NCBI GenBank assembly: GCA_963815655.1
Contig: CAWFHK010000001.1
Span: 3,100,001 to 3,164,000, forward strand
DNA from: JAWOLE01 sp963815655
GTDB lineage: Bacteria > Acidobacteriota > Thermoanaerobaculia > UBA5066 > Gp7-AA6
Direction of reading: 5' to 3'
Length of the DNA: 64,000 nt
A model generated the notes under the pieces. That model had not been told where the DNA came from, did no database searches, and worked only from the letters and a program-made list of their open reading frames with translations. The position numbers and the translations under genes were made by a program. The stretch's first letter is position 1. The number at the start of each line of letters is the position of its first letter. This document shows, one piece after another, positions 1 through 7,689 of the stretch.

Positions 1-113
1 CGGCGGCCGGTTCTCCAGCTTGCGGCAGGCCGCCGCGTGCCGACGGAGGGAAACGCCGCCTGCTCCGGGGCGGCCTTTCCGCACTCTCGATTCCATTGCC
101 GGGTGCCCCTGAA

Positions 114-809
114 CTAACCTGGCTCGGGCGGCGGTACGAGCTGGCGGCGGAAGGCGTAGACGAGCAGCTCGAGGCGGTCGTGCACGCCGAGCTTCGAGAA
201 GATCGAGGTCAGGTGATGCCGCACCGTGATCTCGCTGACGAAGAGGCGCTCGGCGATCTGCTTGTTGCTCAGTCCCTCCCCGATCAGCCCGATCACTTGC
301 CGCTCCCTCGCGGAGAGCGACCGGATCTTGACGGCCTCGGGGCTTTCGGTCTCGCCCTTGCGCCCGCGCGAGAGCTCCGCGACGAGGTCCGCCATCGTGG
401 TCCGGTCGATCCAGACTTCCCCCGCGTGGACCTTCTCGATCGCCTTGATGAGCACGTCGCCCGCCTTCTCCTTGTGCACCAGGCCCACGGCCCCGAGACT
501 CAGGGCGCGCCGGCACGCCATCGTGTCCCGCAGGCCGGTCAGCACCAGGACGCGCGCGCGCGGCGCGGCCGCGAGCAGGTCCTGGATCATGTCGAGGCCA
601 TCCTCGCTTCCGAGATCGAGATCCAGGAGGATCAGATTCGGCGCTTCGCGAGCCGCCGCGGCGAGCCCATCGGCCCGGCCCTGGGCCTCGGCGACCACCG
701 AGAGCCCGGCCCGGCTCTCGATCAACATCCGAAGCCCCGAACGGACGACGACATGATCGTCGATCAGGAGAATGCGGATGGGCGAGACCTCTGCGGACGG
801 CATCGTCAT
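114..809 (-). CDS. NarL/FixJ-family response regulator
   Basis: A 231-residue DNA-binding response regulator. The N-terminal receiver domain starts with LLIDDHVVVRSG and has the phospho-acceptor region LILLDLDLGSEDG. The C-terminal LuxR-type helix-turn-helix reads LSARERQVIGLI...NKQIAERLFVSEITVRHH. I chose the ATG at 809 because an AGGAGG lies about ten bases upstream; the open frame extends further but the extra residues are arginine-rich and unlike a receiver domain. It follows the sensor kinase by 17 bases on the same strand, so the two almost certainly form one operon, with this protein as the output partner. Target genes cannot be told from the sequence. Confidence 0.93.
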   Translation of the reverse strand: MTMPSAEVSPIRILLIDDHVVVRSGLRMLIESRAGLSVVAEAQGRADGLAAAAREAPNLILLDLDLGSEDGLDMIQDLLAAAPRARVLVLTGLRDTMACRRALSLGAVGLVHKEKAGDVLIKAIEKVHAGEVWIDRTTMADLVAELSRGRKGETESPEAVKIRSLSARERQVIGLIGEGLSNKQIAERLFVSEITVRHHLTSIFSKLGVHDRLELLVYAFRRQLVPPPEPG

Positions 810-826
810 GTGGCTGCTCCCTCCTG

Positions 827-2548
827 TTACATCGACACCGGGATCTCGATCGTCACGGCGGCGCCGCCGTCGGGCAGCCGCTCGACGCCCACCCGGCCTC
901 CGAGGGCAGCGGCGCGCTCCGTGATGGAACGCGGCGTGAAGGCGGCGGCATTCGGGTCGTCCCAGCCGCCGTTCTCGATGCGAAGGAGGAAGCGCCCGTC
1001 GCGGCATTCGAGGTCGAGCGCCGCGCGGGACGCCCTCGTGTGGCGCCGGATGTTGCTCAGTCCCTCCGCCACCATGTGAAAGGCGTCGGCCGCGAGCCGA
1101 TCGCCGATCCCGATCTCGCCGGAGACGTTGACTGTCACCCCGATGCCGCTGATCTCCGTGAACTTCGCCGCGAAGCGCTGGATCGCGGGCACGAATCCCC
1201 CCGGGGAGCCCGCCTCCTCCCGGAGCGTGAGCACCCGGCCGCGCACGTTCTCGATCCCGACGCCGATCATCTCCATGAGGCGCTCGACATCATCTCTCAC
1301 TCTCCCGTCGTCGGGACCGAGCTTCTGCCGGAGGGCCGCCAGGCCGAGCTGGAGCCCGAGGTACGGCTGGATCACGCTGTCGTGGAGGTCGAGGGCGATC
1401 TTCCGGCGTTCCTCTCTTGCCGCGTCGGCGGCCAGCCGATCCAGGAGCTGGAGGTGCTCGACGAGCGGAAGGATGTGATCGACGACCTGGAGCAGGAATT
1501 CCCCGTCGGATTCGGTGAAGCGGCGCGGGCGCCGGGACAGGACGTAGAGCCGGCCGATGTTGCGCTTGCGCCAGGCGAGCGGAACGGTGACGAAGGCGTC
1601 CGCCTCGAGCGTCACGGCCAGCGACTCGCAGCGCTGGCGCATGGCTTCGCCGGCCGACGCGCCCGGCTTTCCGGGCGAGCCCCCTTCCGGCCGCGCCGGC
1701 CAGTCGCGTATGGCGTCCGGCCGCCGGTACGCGACGAGGGAGTCCGGGTCAAGCGAGAGCAGGATCCGCGACAGCTCGTCGGGCAGCCGCTGGGAGGCGG
1801 CGGCCCCTTCCGGGTCGGACCGGCTCACCCGCCGCAGCGTCATGCCCGGGGGCCGAGGGCTCTCCATCAGGAGCAGGGAGGCGTCGGCCTCGAAGAGCCG
1901 CGTCAGGCGATGCAGGACCAGGCCGGCAACCTGATCCACGCTGAGATGCGGGCCCGAGATCGCGCTGACCCCCTTCAGGAACTCGAGCCGGCGCCGCTGC
2001 GCGACCTCCAGTCCGCCCCACCGCGCCATGAGGTATCCGAGGACGAGCAGGTACATCGGGCGGATGAGGAAGCGCTGCTCGAATTCGGAGGGGTCCGGCG
2101 CCGTCAGGTAGCCGACGGCCGAGAACAGGACAGCCGAAACCAGGGCCACGCGCATTCCCGGAGCGAAACCCCATCGAAACGACGCCACCAGGATGACGAA
2201 GAAGAAACCGTAGAAGAAGATGCTGTTCGTCCCGCGGGTCAGCGTGATCAGGCCGGTGTACCACGCGACGTCCACCCAGTGCGCCCAGTCGAGCATGCGC
2301 TCGGCGGCGCGCCGCCGCAGGAGAACCATCACGTAGATCCAGGCGCTGTACAGCGTGTAGAGCGAGAGGAGCGTGTACGTCAGGCCGACGAGCCGGTCGG
2401 GCTCGAACGGAACCAGGTAGGTGATGAGCAGCGCGCCGGCGGCAAGGACCAGCCTCATCGCGGCGATCTGACGGTGGTCCAGCGCGGCGCTCGGCTGCGA
2501 CCATGCCGCGGCCTCGTCCAGGTCCCGGGCCCCGGCGAGCAGGCCCAT
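827..2548 (-). CDS. Membrane sensor histidine kinase (HisKA_3, DesK/NarX type)
   Basis: About 573 residues. Residues 30-175 hold several hydrophobic segments (a membrane sensor region), roughly 200-370 look like a GAF domain, and a HisKA_3 dimerisation domain follows with ERRKIALDLHDS, His391 of the longer reading being the phosphorylated residue. The ATPase domain has an N-box-like ADAFHMVAEGLSNIRRH. TTG, GTG and ATG occur in a row at the start; GGGAGG stands at good spacing for the ATG at 2548. It pairs with the NarL-type regulator immediately downstream. The stimulus is unknown. Confidence 0.92.
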   Translation of the reverse strand: MGLLAGARDLDEAAAWSQPSAALDHRQIAAMRLVLAAGALLITYLVPFEPDRLVGLTYTLLSLYTLYSAWIYVMVLLRRRAAERMLDWAHWVDVAWYTGLITLTRGTNSIFFYGFFFVILVASFRWGFAPGMRVALVSAVLFSAVGYLTAPDPSEFEQRFLIRPMYLLVLGYLMARWGGLEVAQRRRLEFLKGVSAISGPHLSVDQVAGLVLHRLTRLFEADASLLLMESPRPPGMTLRRVSRSDPEGAAASQRLPDELSRILLSLDPDSLVAYRRPDAIRDWPARPEGGSPGKPGASAGEAMRQRCESLAVTLEADAFVTVPLAWRKRNIGRLYVLSRRPRRFTESDGEFLLQVVDHILPLVEHLQLLDRLAADAAREERRKIALDLHDSVIQPYLGLQLGLAALRQKLGPDDGRVRDDVERLMEMIGVGIENVRGRVLTLREEAGSPGGFVPAIQRFAAKFTEISGIGVTVNVSGEIGIGDRLAADAFHMVAEGLSNIRRHTRASRAALDLECRDGRFLLRIENGGWDDPNAAAFTPRSITERAAALGGRVGVERLPDGGAAVTIEIPVSM

Positions 2549-2676
2549 CACCAAGGCCCTCCCGCTCCGATCGGCGCAAGCGCCTCAAAATACCCGAGAC
2601 AGTTCCCGCCGGAAGGAGACATGAAAGTCCCCAAATCTTAGCAGCCCACGCGAAGCCCGCCCCCGAAGCGACGAGA

Positions 2677-2708
2677 GCAGATCCTTCGCTCCGCTCAGAA
2701 TGACAGGG
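2677..2708. repeat. Dispersed intergenic repeat, half copy (CHSERSEGS type)
   Basis: The sequence ends in CTCAGAATGACAGG and on the minus strand would translate as CHSERSEGS, a signature of a palindromic intergenic repeat often mistaken for coding sequence. A fuller copy with both arms lies at 30258-30306. Confidence 0.55.
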
Positions 2709-2799
2709 AAATGCGAGGGGATCACAGGGTTCAGGGGCCAAGGGTGTACTCGGTGCAACCTCGCCGCTCATAGACCAGCGGAATCCTGCCGGTGCTCGC

Positions 2800-2957
2800 G
2801 GCGCGAGGAGTCTCCGCGAAGTAACCGAGCGGAGGAGCCTTGCGCCGCGGGAGCGAAGCGCCAGCGCGGGAAAAGGCGGGCGGTCGAGGCCGCATCCGGC
2901 CGAGCCGCCCGCCGGTGCGCCGTCAGGCGCATTTCCCGCGCTGGCGCGGAGCGACGG
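2800..2957 (+). other. Structured intergenic element, copy A
   Basis: Two stems are visible. The first pairs 2800-2808 (GGCGCGAGG) with 2838-2846 (CCTTGCGCC). The second pairs the arm at 2861-2873 with 2932-2944 and encloses a GC-rich inner hairpin. The element ends in GGAGCGACGG, 15 bases before the symporter start codon. Copy B at 42860-42966 shares the first stem, the GCGGGAGCGRAGCGCC segment and the ending, while the second stem differs in sequence but is still paired. It could be a cis-regulatory RNA or a mobile palindromic repeat. Confidence 0.45.
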
Positions 2958-2972
2958 ATAATCCCCCCGCCC

Positions 2973-4484
2973 ATGGAATCCCTGCGCGTGGGGCTGCCGA
3001 CGCTCCTCCTGATCCTCGTCTACCTGGCAGGAATCAACCTCCTCGGCGCCTGGATCGGGCGCGGACAGAAGGACGCCCGCGACTATTTCCTCGGCAGCCA
3101 CGCGATGCCGTGGTGGGCGGTCATGGGCTCCATCGTCGCGACCGAGACCTCGGCGCTGACCTTTCTCTCGATCCCCGGCGACGCCTACCGGACGGGGTTC
3201 GCCTTCCTGCAGCTCGTCTTCGGCTACATCCTGGGACGGTTCGCGGTTTCGTTTCTGCTCCTGCCGAGTTACTTCAAGGGCGAGCTCGCGACCGTCTACG
3301 CGCTGCTCGAGACCAGGTTCGGGCCGGCCGCCCGGCGCTTCACTTCCCTCCTCTTCATGGTCACGCGGGTCATGGCCGCCGCCGTGCGGCTGGCGGTCCC
3401 GGCCATCCCGATCGCCCTGATCCTCGGCATCCCGATCTGGACCGCCGTCCTGATCCTCGCGGGCGCGACGGCCCTCTACACGTTCCTGGGAGGCATCAAG
3501 GCGGTCATCTGGATCGACCTGATCCAGGCCTTCGTCTATCTCTCGGGAGCGCTGCTGGCCCTGGGGTTTCTTCTCGCGAAGGTGCCCGGCGGCTTTGCCG
3601 GCGCGCTCGCCGCCAACGCCGCGGCGGGCCAGCCGGCGCACCTCTTCCACTTCGAGCTCGTCTTCGCCCGCCCCTACACGTTCTGGGCGGGAGTCTTCGG
3701 CGGGACGTTCCTCGCGATGGCGAGCCACGGGGCCGACCAGCTGATCGTCCAGAGGCTGCTCGCCTGCCGCGGCCTCCGAGACGCGCAGAAGGCCCTGATC
3801 GGCAGCGGCTTCGTCGTCTTCGCGCAGATGTCGCTCTTCCTTGCGATCGGCGTCATGCTCTTCGCCTTCTTCCACGGACGCCCGATCGATCCTTCCGCCG
3901 CCGGCGCCTTCCGCGGACCGGACGAAGTGTTCCCGACGTTCATCGTGAGCCATCTCCCCGGATTCGTGTCGGCGTACCTCGTGGCGGGAATCTTCTCGGC
4001 CGCGATGTGCTCGGAGTCGTCGGCCTTGAACTCGCTCGCCTCGGCGCTGGCGCACGACCTCGTCGCCCCGATGCGGGGAGCCGACCGCCTGGCGGGAAAG
4101 AGCGGCCTGCGTCTGGGGCGCTCCCTGACCCTCTTCTGGAGCGTGCTCCTGGCGGCGCTCGCGGTCGGATTCTCTCAGCTGACGCAGTCCCAGCCGGCCG
4201 TCCAGGTCGCCCTCGGGCTGGCGAGCGTGACGGCCGGGGGCCTGCTCGGCGCGTTTCTCCTCGCGCTCTACGCGCGGCGCGTGGACGAGAGAGACCTGCT
4301 CTTCGCCGTCGCCTTCTCGACGCTCTTCATGCTCGCCCTGTGGCTCGGCTCGAAGGGATGGATCCCCTTCTCGCTCGGAGAGCGGATCGCCTGGCCCTGG
4401 TACTCCCTGCTGGGCTCGACGATCACCGTGGCGGCCGGCTCGCTCCTTTCGCTCACGCACCCGCGGCGCCCGCGAACGCCATGA
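2973..4484 (+). CDS. Sodium:solute symporter family (SSS) transporter
   Basis: A 503-residue integral membrane protein with about 13 hydrophobic segments. Segments such as GRGQKDARDYFLGSH, PWWAVMGSIVATETSALTF and GGIKAVIWIDLIQAF are typical of the SSS family, which couples Na+ entry to uptake of sugars, vitamins or organic acids. I chose the ATG at 2973 because the first transmembrane helix starts soon after it; the longer open frame upstream runs through the structured element. Its stop overlaps the start of the alcohol dehydrogenase as ATGA, so the two are translationally coupled, suggesting uptake and oxidation of the same alcohol or polyol. The substrate itself is not readable. Confidence 0.92.
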   Translation: MESLRVGLPTLLLILVYLAGINLLGAWIGRGQKDARDYFLGSHAMPWWAVMGSIVATETSALTFLSIPGDAYRTGFAFLQLVFGYILGRFAVSFLLLPSYFKGELATVYALLETRFGPAARRFTSLLFMVTRVMAAAVRLAVPAIPIALILGIPIWTAVLILAGATALYTFLGGIKAVIWIDLIQAFVYLSGALLALGFLLAKVPGGFAGALAANAAAGQPAHLFHFELVFARPYTFWAGVFGGTFLAMASHGADQLIVQRLLACRGLRDAQKALIGSGFVVFAQMSLFLAIGVMLFAFFHGRPIDPSAAGAFRGPDEVFPTFIVSHLPGFVSAYLVAGIFSAAMCSESSALNSLASALAHDLVAPMRGADRLAGKSGLRLGRSLTLFWSVLLAALAVGFSQLTQSQPAVQVALGLASVTAGGLLGAFLLALYARRVDERDLLFAVAFSTLFMLALWLGSKGWIPFSLGERIAWPWYSLLGSTITVAAGSLLSLTHPRRPRTP

Positions 4485-5578
4485 ACACGGTCGAAGCCGT
4501 CGTCATGCCGGGACCCGGCCGGCCGCTCGAGCGGCGGCGGTTCCCCGCGCCGGGGGCGAAGCCGGGCGGCGCGGTGCTCGAGACCGTGGCCACCGAGGTC
4601 TGCGGAACGGACGTCCATCTCCATCATGGCCGCCTCGCCGGCGTGCCGTACCCGATCATCCCGGGACACGTGAACTGCGGCCGAGTCCTCGAGACGAACG
4701 GGCCACTACTCGACGTCGAGGGGCGCCCGATCGAAACAGGGACGCTCGTGACCTTCTTCGACGTCTTCGGCACCTGTGGAAACTGCTGGCACTGCCTCGT
4801 CGCGAAGGCCGCGACGCGCTGTCCTCACCGGCGGGTCTACGGCATCACGACCTCGGCGGACGACGGGCTCCTCGGCGGCTGGACCGAGCGAATCGAGATC
4901 CTGCCGGGCGTGAAGGTCCTGCCGCTGCCGGAGGGGATCGACGCGCTCGATTTCATGGGAGGCGGCTGCGGCCTGCCGACCGGCTTCCATGCCGTCGAGC
5001 GCGCCGGCATCGCCCTGGGCGACACCGTCGTCGTCCAGGGGAGCGGCCCCGTGGGCCTGAACGCCGCGATCTTCGCGCAGCTCTCCGGCGCGCTCGCGGT
5101 CTTCGTCGTCGGCGCGCCGAAGGCGAGGCTCGACGCCGCGAAGAGGCTCGGCGCGGCAGACACCCTCGACATCACGGAAGTCCCGAACATGGCCGAGCGC
5201 ATCGCCTGGGTGCGCGCTCGCACGGGCGGCCGGGGAGCCGACGTCGTCATCGAGGCATCCGGCAATCCCGCCGCGGTCCCCGAGGGGCTCGAGATGCTCC
5301 GGGACGCCGGCCGCTACGTCGTCGTCGGCCAGTACACCGACGCCGGCGACGTAACGCTCAACCCGCACCGCCACATCAACCGCAAGCACGCGACGATCCT
5401 CGGCTGCTGGGGCTACGAGTTCACCCACCTCCACCGCGCGCTTCAACTCATGGCCCGCCACAACGCCCGCTTCCAATGGCGAACCCTGATCACCCGCGAA
5501 TACAGCCTCGCGCAGGCGTCCGAAGCCCTCGAAGACATGGAGCGTCTCGCCGTCCTCAAGGCCGTCCTTCGTCCGTAG
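4481..5578 (+). CDS. Zinc-containing alcohol dehydrogenase (MDR superfamily)
   Basis: 365 residues. The catalytic zinc region begins ATEVCGTDVHLHHG. The structural zinc site is the four-cysteine lobe CGNCWHC...RCPHR. The Rossmann nucleotide-binding segment is VVVQGSGPVGLNAAIFAQLSGA. The usual GHE motif reads GHV (PIIPGHVNCGRV), so the conserved glutamate is missing. The start overlaps the symporter stop by four bases. Family members oxidise alcohols or polyols such as sorbitol or threonine with NAD(P)+; the exact substrate is unclear. Confidence 0.9.
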   Translation: MNTVEAVVMPGPGRPLERRRFPAPGAKPGGAVLETVATEVCGTDVHLHHGRLAGVPYPIIPGHVNCGRVLETNGPLLDVEGRPIETGTLVTFFDVFGTCGNCWHCLVAKAATRCPHRRVYGITTSADDGLLGGWTERIEILPGVKVLPLPEGIDALDFMGGGCGLPTGFHAVERAGIALGDTVVVQGSGPVGLNAAIFAQLSGALAVFVVGAPKARLDAAKRLGAADTLDITEVPNMAERIAWVRARTGGRGADVVIEASGNPAAVPEGLEMLRDAGRYVVVGQYTDAGDVTLNPHRHINRKHATILGCWGYEFTHLHRALQLMARHNARFQWRTLITREYSLAQASEALEDMERLAVLKAVLRP

Positions 5579-6274
5579 CTGTCTCTACCAGACCTGCGAC
5601 TAGCGCGAAAGACACCCTGCGCAGGCCAGGACCCGGGGTCGCTCTCGAAGTCGCCAACGTAAGTCGGACGATGGACTCGAACTTCTCTCCAGCAGCCTTG
5701 AGCACGGCCGGCGCTTGCAGACGTCGTTGAGGTCTGCAAGGCCCTTACCCGAGATACCCCATTTCGAGAAAGCGCTCCCTCGGACCATGAGACACTCCAC
5801 TCGCGAGCAAATCGGCAGACAAGAACTTTATCATCAGTAGTTTAGGAAGAAATGGGGGAGGGCATTGGGCTAGGTGGATTTGACCTTAGTCCAACTTTTT
5901 GGGCGGTACGCCCGGCATTTTACGCACTCCCGTTCCGTCTCGTGGTAGGCTTTCGTCAAGACTCGGTAAGTCTTATGAGACTAAGCGGTAAGCGCCGCGT
6001 TTTGACGGTCTGTCGCCCAATCCGGCGAGGACGTACTGTATGCAAGTAGCTCCTCAGGTGGGGCTCTCGAACTCGGTCAGCCTCTTGTCTCGAGTTTGCG
6101 AGACAGGTCGCTGGAAACACGCCTTTAATGCCTTTCGAAGGCATTCGACTCGAGAAAGGCAACTACCGTCAGGGCAATATCTTTCTCGCCAATTGCATCA
6201 GCGGATCGGATCTATGGAGCCTAATGAAGAAGGCGGTCCGGGTACGGTTGTTATGTCTAATGCGAGAATCCGCC
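5579..6274. other. Intergenic region without a recognised gene
   Basis: About 700 bases, noticeably less GC-rich than the surroundings around 5810-6000. I see no convincing coding frame. Small hairpins occur at 6089-6106 (GTCTCG/CGAGAC) and at 6127-6145 (AATGCCTT/AAGGCATT). The right end contains the first copy of the 36-bp direct repeat. An undescribed RNA cannot be excluded. Confidence 0.4.
6236..6271. repeat. 36-bp direct repeat, left copy
   Basis: Identical over 36 bases to 6764-6799. It begins GTCCGGGTACGG and ends GCGAGAATCC. This copy ends three bases before the ATG of the small secreted protein and so occupies its ribosome-binding region. Confidence 0.9.
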
Positions 6275-6706
6275 ATGAAGAAGAATCTCATTCTCGTCGC
6301 TTCCGCGATCGCGATCGCGCTGCTCGCAGCGCCGGGCTCCGCGAGGGCGCAGGTCGCGTTGGGAGGGACGGTGCGCGGTCCGCACGGTTCTTTCTCGATC
6401 AGGGTCGGAGGTCCGTTCGTGCCGGTCGTGGGCGCGTACGTTCCGCGGCCCTACTTCGAACGGGTCTTCCTGAGTCCGAATTACGGCTACGGTTTCGTGT
6501 ACGACTCGCGCTGGATTCCGTGCAGACGCTACGGCTCCCGGTGGATCGTCGCCGGCAATCCGTTCGCCTACGGGAGGCCGATCGTCCGCGACTACCGGAT
6601 CGGGTATCGGCACGTCCGGCCGTACCGTTCCTTCGAACGCCCTTTCGCCCGCCGCGATCGGGACGGCCGCTCCTTCCGGCACGAGCGGCGTCACCGCCGC
6701 TGGTAG
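6275..6706 (+). CDS. Small secreted Arg/Tyr-rich protein
   Basis: 143 residues. The N-terminus is a clear signal peptide (MKKNLILVASAIAIALLAAP...ARAQ). The mature part is rich in Arg, Tyr, Phe, Gly and Pro (FVPVVGAYVPRPYFERV, RYGSRWIVAGNPF) and ends in a basic tail (RDGRSFRHERRHRRW). I do not recognise a family. It has no strong Shine-Dalgarno sequence, because the 36-bp repeat sits there. It stands alone, between two identical repeats, and is followed by a strong terminator, so it looks like a single-gene cassette. Confidence 0.75.
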   Translation: MKKNLILVASAIAIALLAAPGSARAQVALGGTVRGPHGSFSIRVGGPFVPVVGAYVPRPYFERVFLSPNYGYGFVYDSRWIPCRRYGSRWIVAGNPFAYGRPIVRDYRIGYRHVRPYRSFERPFARRDRDGRSFRHERRHRRW

Positions 6707-6730
6707 CGCCGGCGCTCCGGATCGTTTCCA

Positions 6731-6763
6731 GGCGCCCCGCGAAACCGGGGCGCCTTTTTTTTT
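6731..6763 (+). terminator. Rho-independent terminator
   Basis: A nine-base-pair GC stem (GGCGCCCCG with CGGGGCGCC) around a six-base loop, followed by nine T residues. It ends the small secreted protein gene. The right copy of the direct repeat begins at the next base. Confidence 0.93.
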
Positions 6764-6799
6764 GTCCGGGTACGGTTGTTATGTCTAATGCGAGAATCC
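6764..6799. repeat. 36-bp direct repeat, right copy
   Basis: Exact copy of 6236-6271. It starts directly after the T tract of the terminator. The pair therefore brackets one gene and its terminator in the same orientation. Confidence 0.9.
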
Positions 6800-7010
6800 A
6801 AGCTTGGGCGCGGCTCGGATAAGATAACTAGAACGCCGTTGATCAGGCGGCGTTGCGGTGGGCAGTCCAAGATTTTGAACTAATCTTCGAGATTCTGTAT
6901 TGACGAAGCGGCCGTAATTCAAGTTCGACCCTAATTTCCCTGGACGGGCCCTCCCCGAGGCATGGCGCGAATTTTGCCCTGAATGGGCGGGCGGGACGGG
7001 CACACCAAAA

Positions 7011-7044
7011 GGGAACGACTTCGATGCCTCAATTCGCAAAGCAA
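7011..7044. repeat. Imperfect direct repeat, unit 1 (ORF start region)
   Basis: Matches 7392-7425 at 29 of 34 positions. It spans a GGGAACGAC leader, an ATG and the first codons (MPQFAKQ against MSRIAKQ in unit 2). Weaker similarity continues for about 15 codons. Confidence 0.7.
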
Positions 7045-7680
7045 CCCTTGAGCACCGGCGTGCCCGGACGGCGTACGTTCTATCGCCGCTACGTGCACAC
7101 GGCGGATCCCGCGGGCTGCACGAAAACGACCGGCGGCGGCTTCATCGCTCCACCGCTGGATTGCGGCGGCGACGACCAGCGCGAGCCTCTGGGCCTCAAG
7201 TACGTGGCCCGCTTGTTCGACGGCACGACCCCGCCTCCGGGAGCCGCGGCGAGCCCGACGACTTCCTTCTTCAATTTGTGGCGCGGTTCGGCGGGTAACA
7301 GCAGCATGGTTGGCGGGCACGAGGATCTGCTCGGTCAGGCGGTCGGCAAGTGCAACACCTCCGAGACCGAGGTTTCCCTGACGTCTTTTGAGGGAACGAC
7401 CTCGATGTCTCGAATCGCGAAGCAATTGACGCTGGCCATGCCTGGTTGCCGGTGTTGGCTCCGGGCAGACTACGGCAGCTTCGCAACGCTCCCTTGCGAG
7501 CGACCAACTGCGTCTGCGAGGTCGTCGCTGCCGAACGAGCCGCTGGAGGCGGGCTCGACGGCTGCCGCGCATCCGACGCAACCCGGCCGGTTGACGGGCT
7601 CGCCCGCGAGCGACCTCAGCGCGCGGTGCACAATCGGATTGACGAGCGTCTCCATCGCATCATGCGGGGGCGCTGAGTGA
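7024..7680 (+). CDS. Hypothetical ORF upstream of RT-Cas1
   Basis: A 218-codon open frame starting MPQFAKQPLSTGVPGRR. Third codon positions are GC-rich to about 7400, suggesting that the first 125 codons may be coding; beyond the second repeat unit (7392-7425) the composition becomes Ser/Ala/Thr-rich and less convincing. In that last part another frame, ending at 7676 with ERLHRIMRGR, is equally plausible and would finish 13 bases before the RT-Cas1 start. No family recognised. The 210 bases before it hold a hairpin (6832-6854) and no gene. Confidence 0.35.
   Translation: MPQFAKQPLSTGVPGRRTFYRRYVHTADPAGCTKTTGGGFIAPPLDCGGDDQREPLGLKYVARLFDGTTPPPGAAASPTTSFFNLWRGSAGNSSMVGGHEDLLGQAVGKCNTSETEVSLTSFEGTTSMSRIAKQLTLAMPGCRCWLRADYGSFATLPCERPTASARSSLPNEPLEAGSTAAAHPTQPGRLTGSPASDLSARCTIGLTSVSIASCGGAE
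7392..7425. repeat. Imperfect direct repeat, unit 2
   Basis: Second unit of the duplication described at 7011-7044, 381 bases downstream and in the same reading frame. The five mismatches are four transitions and one transversion, not limited to adenines. Confidence 0.7.
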
Positions 7681-7689
7681 TCGTGGCTT

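Noticed and set aside
1..113. Partial gene at the left edge
   Set aside because: Only about 110 bases without a convincing frame or motif; nothing can be supported.
1749..4460. 903-codon minus-strand open frame
   Set aside because: Shadow of the symporter and histidine kinase genes; its only familiar part, CHSERSEGS, comes from an intergenic repeat.
6236..6799. 36-bp direct repeats as a minimal CRISPR array next to RT-Cas1
   Set aside because: The length is right, but the two copies are 492 bases apart, hold a protein gene with a terminator between them, and no further copies follow.
7011..7425. Template and variable repeat of a diversity-generating retroelement
   Set aside because: The five differences are not confined to adenines of one copy, no accessory avd gene or target domain is seen, and the reverse transcriptase is fused to Cas1.
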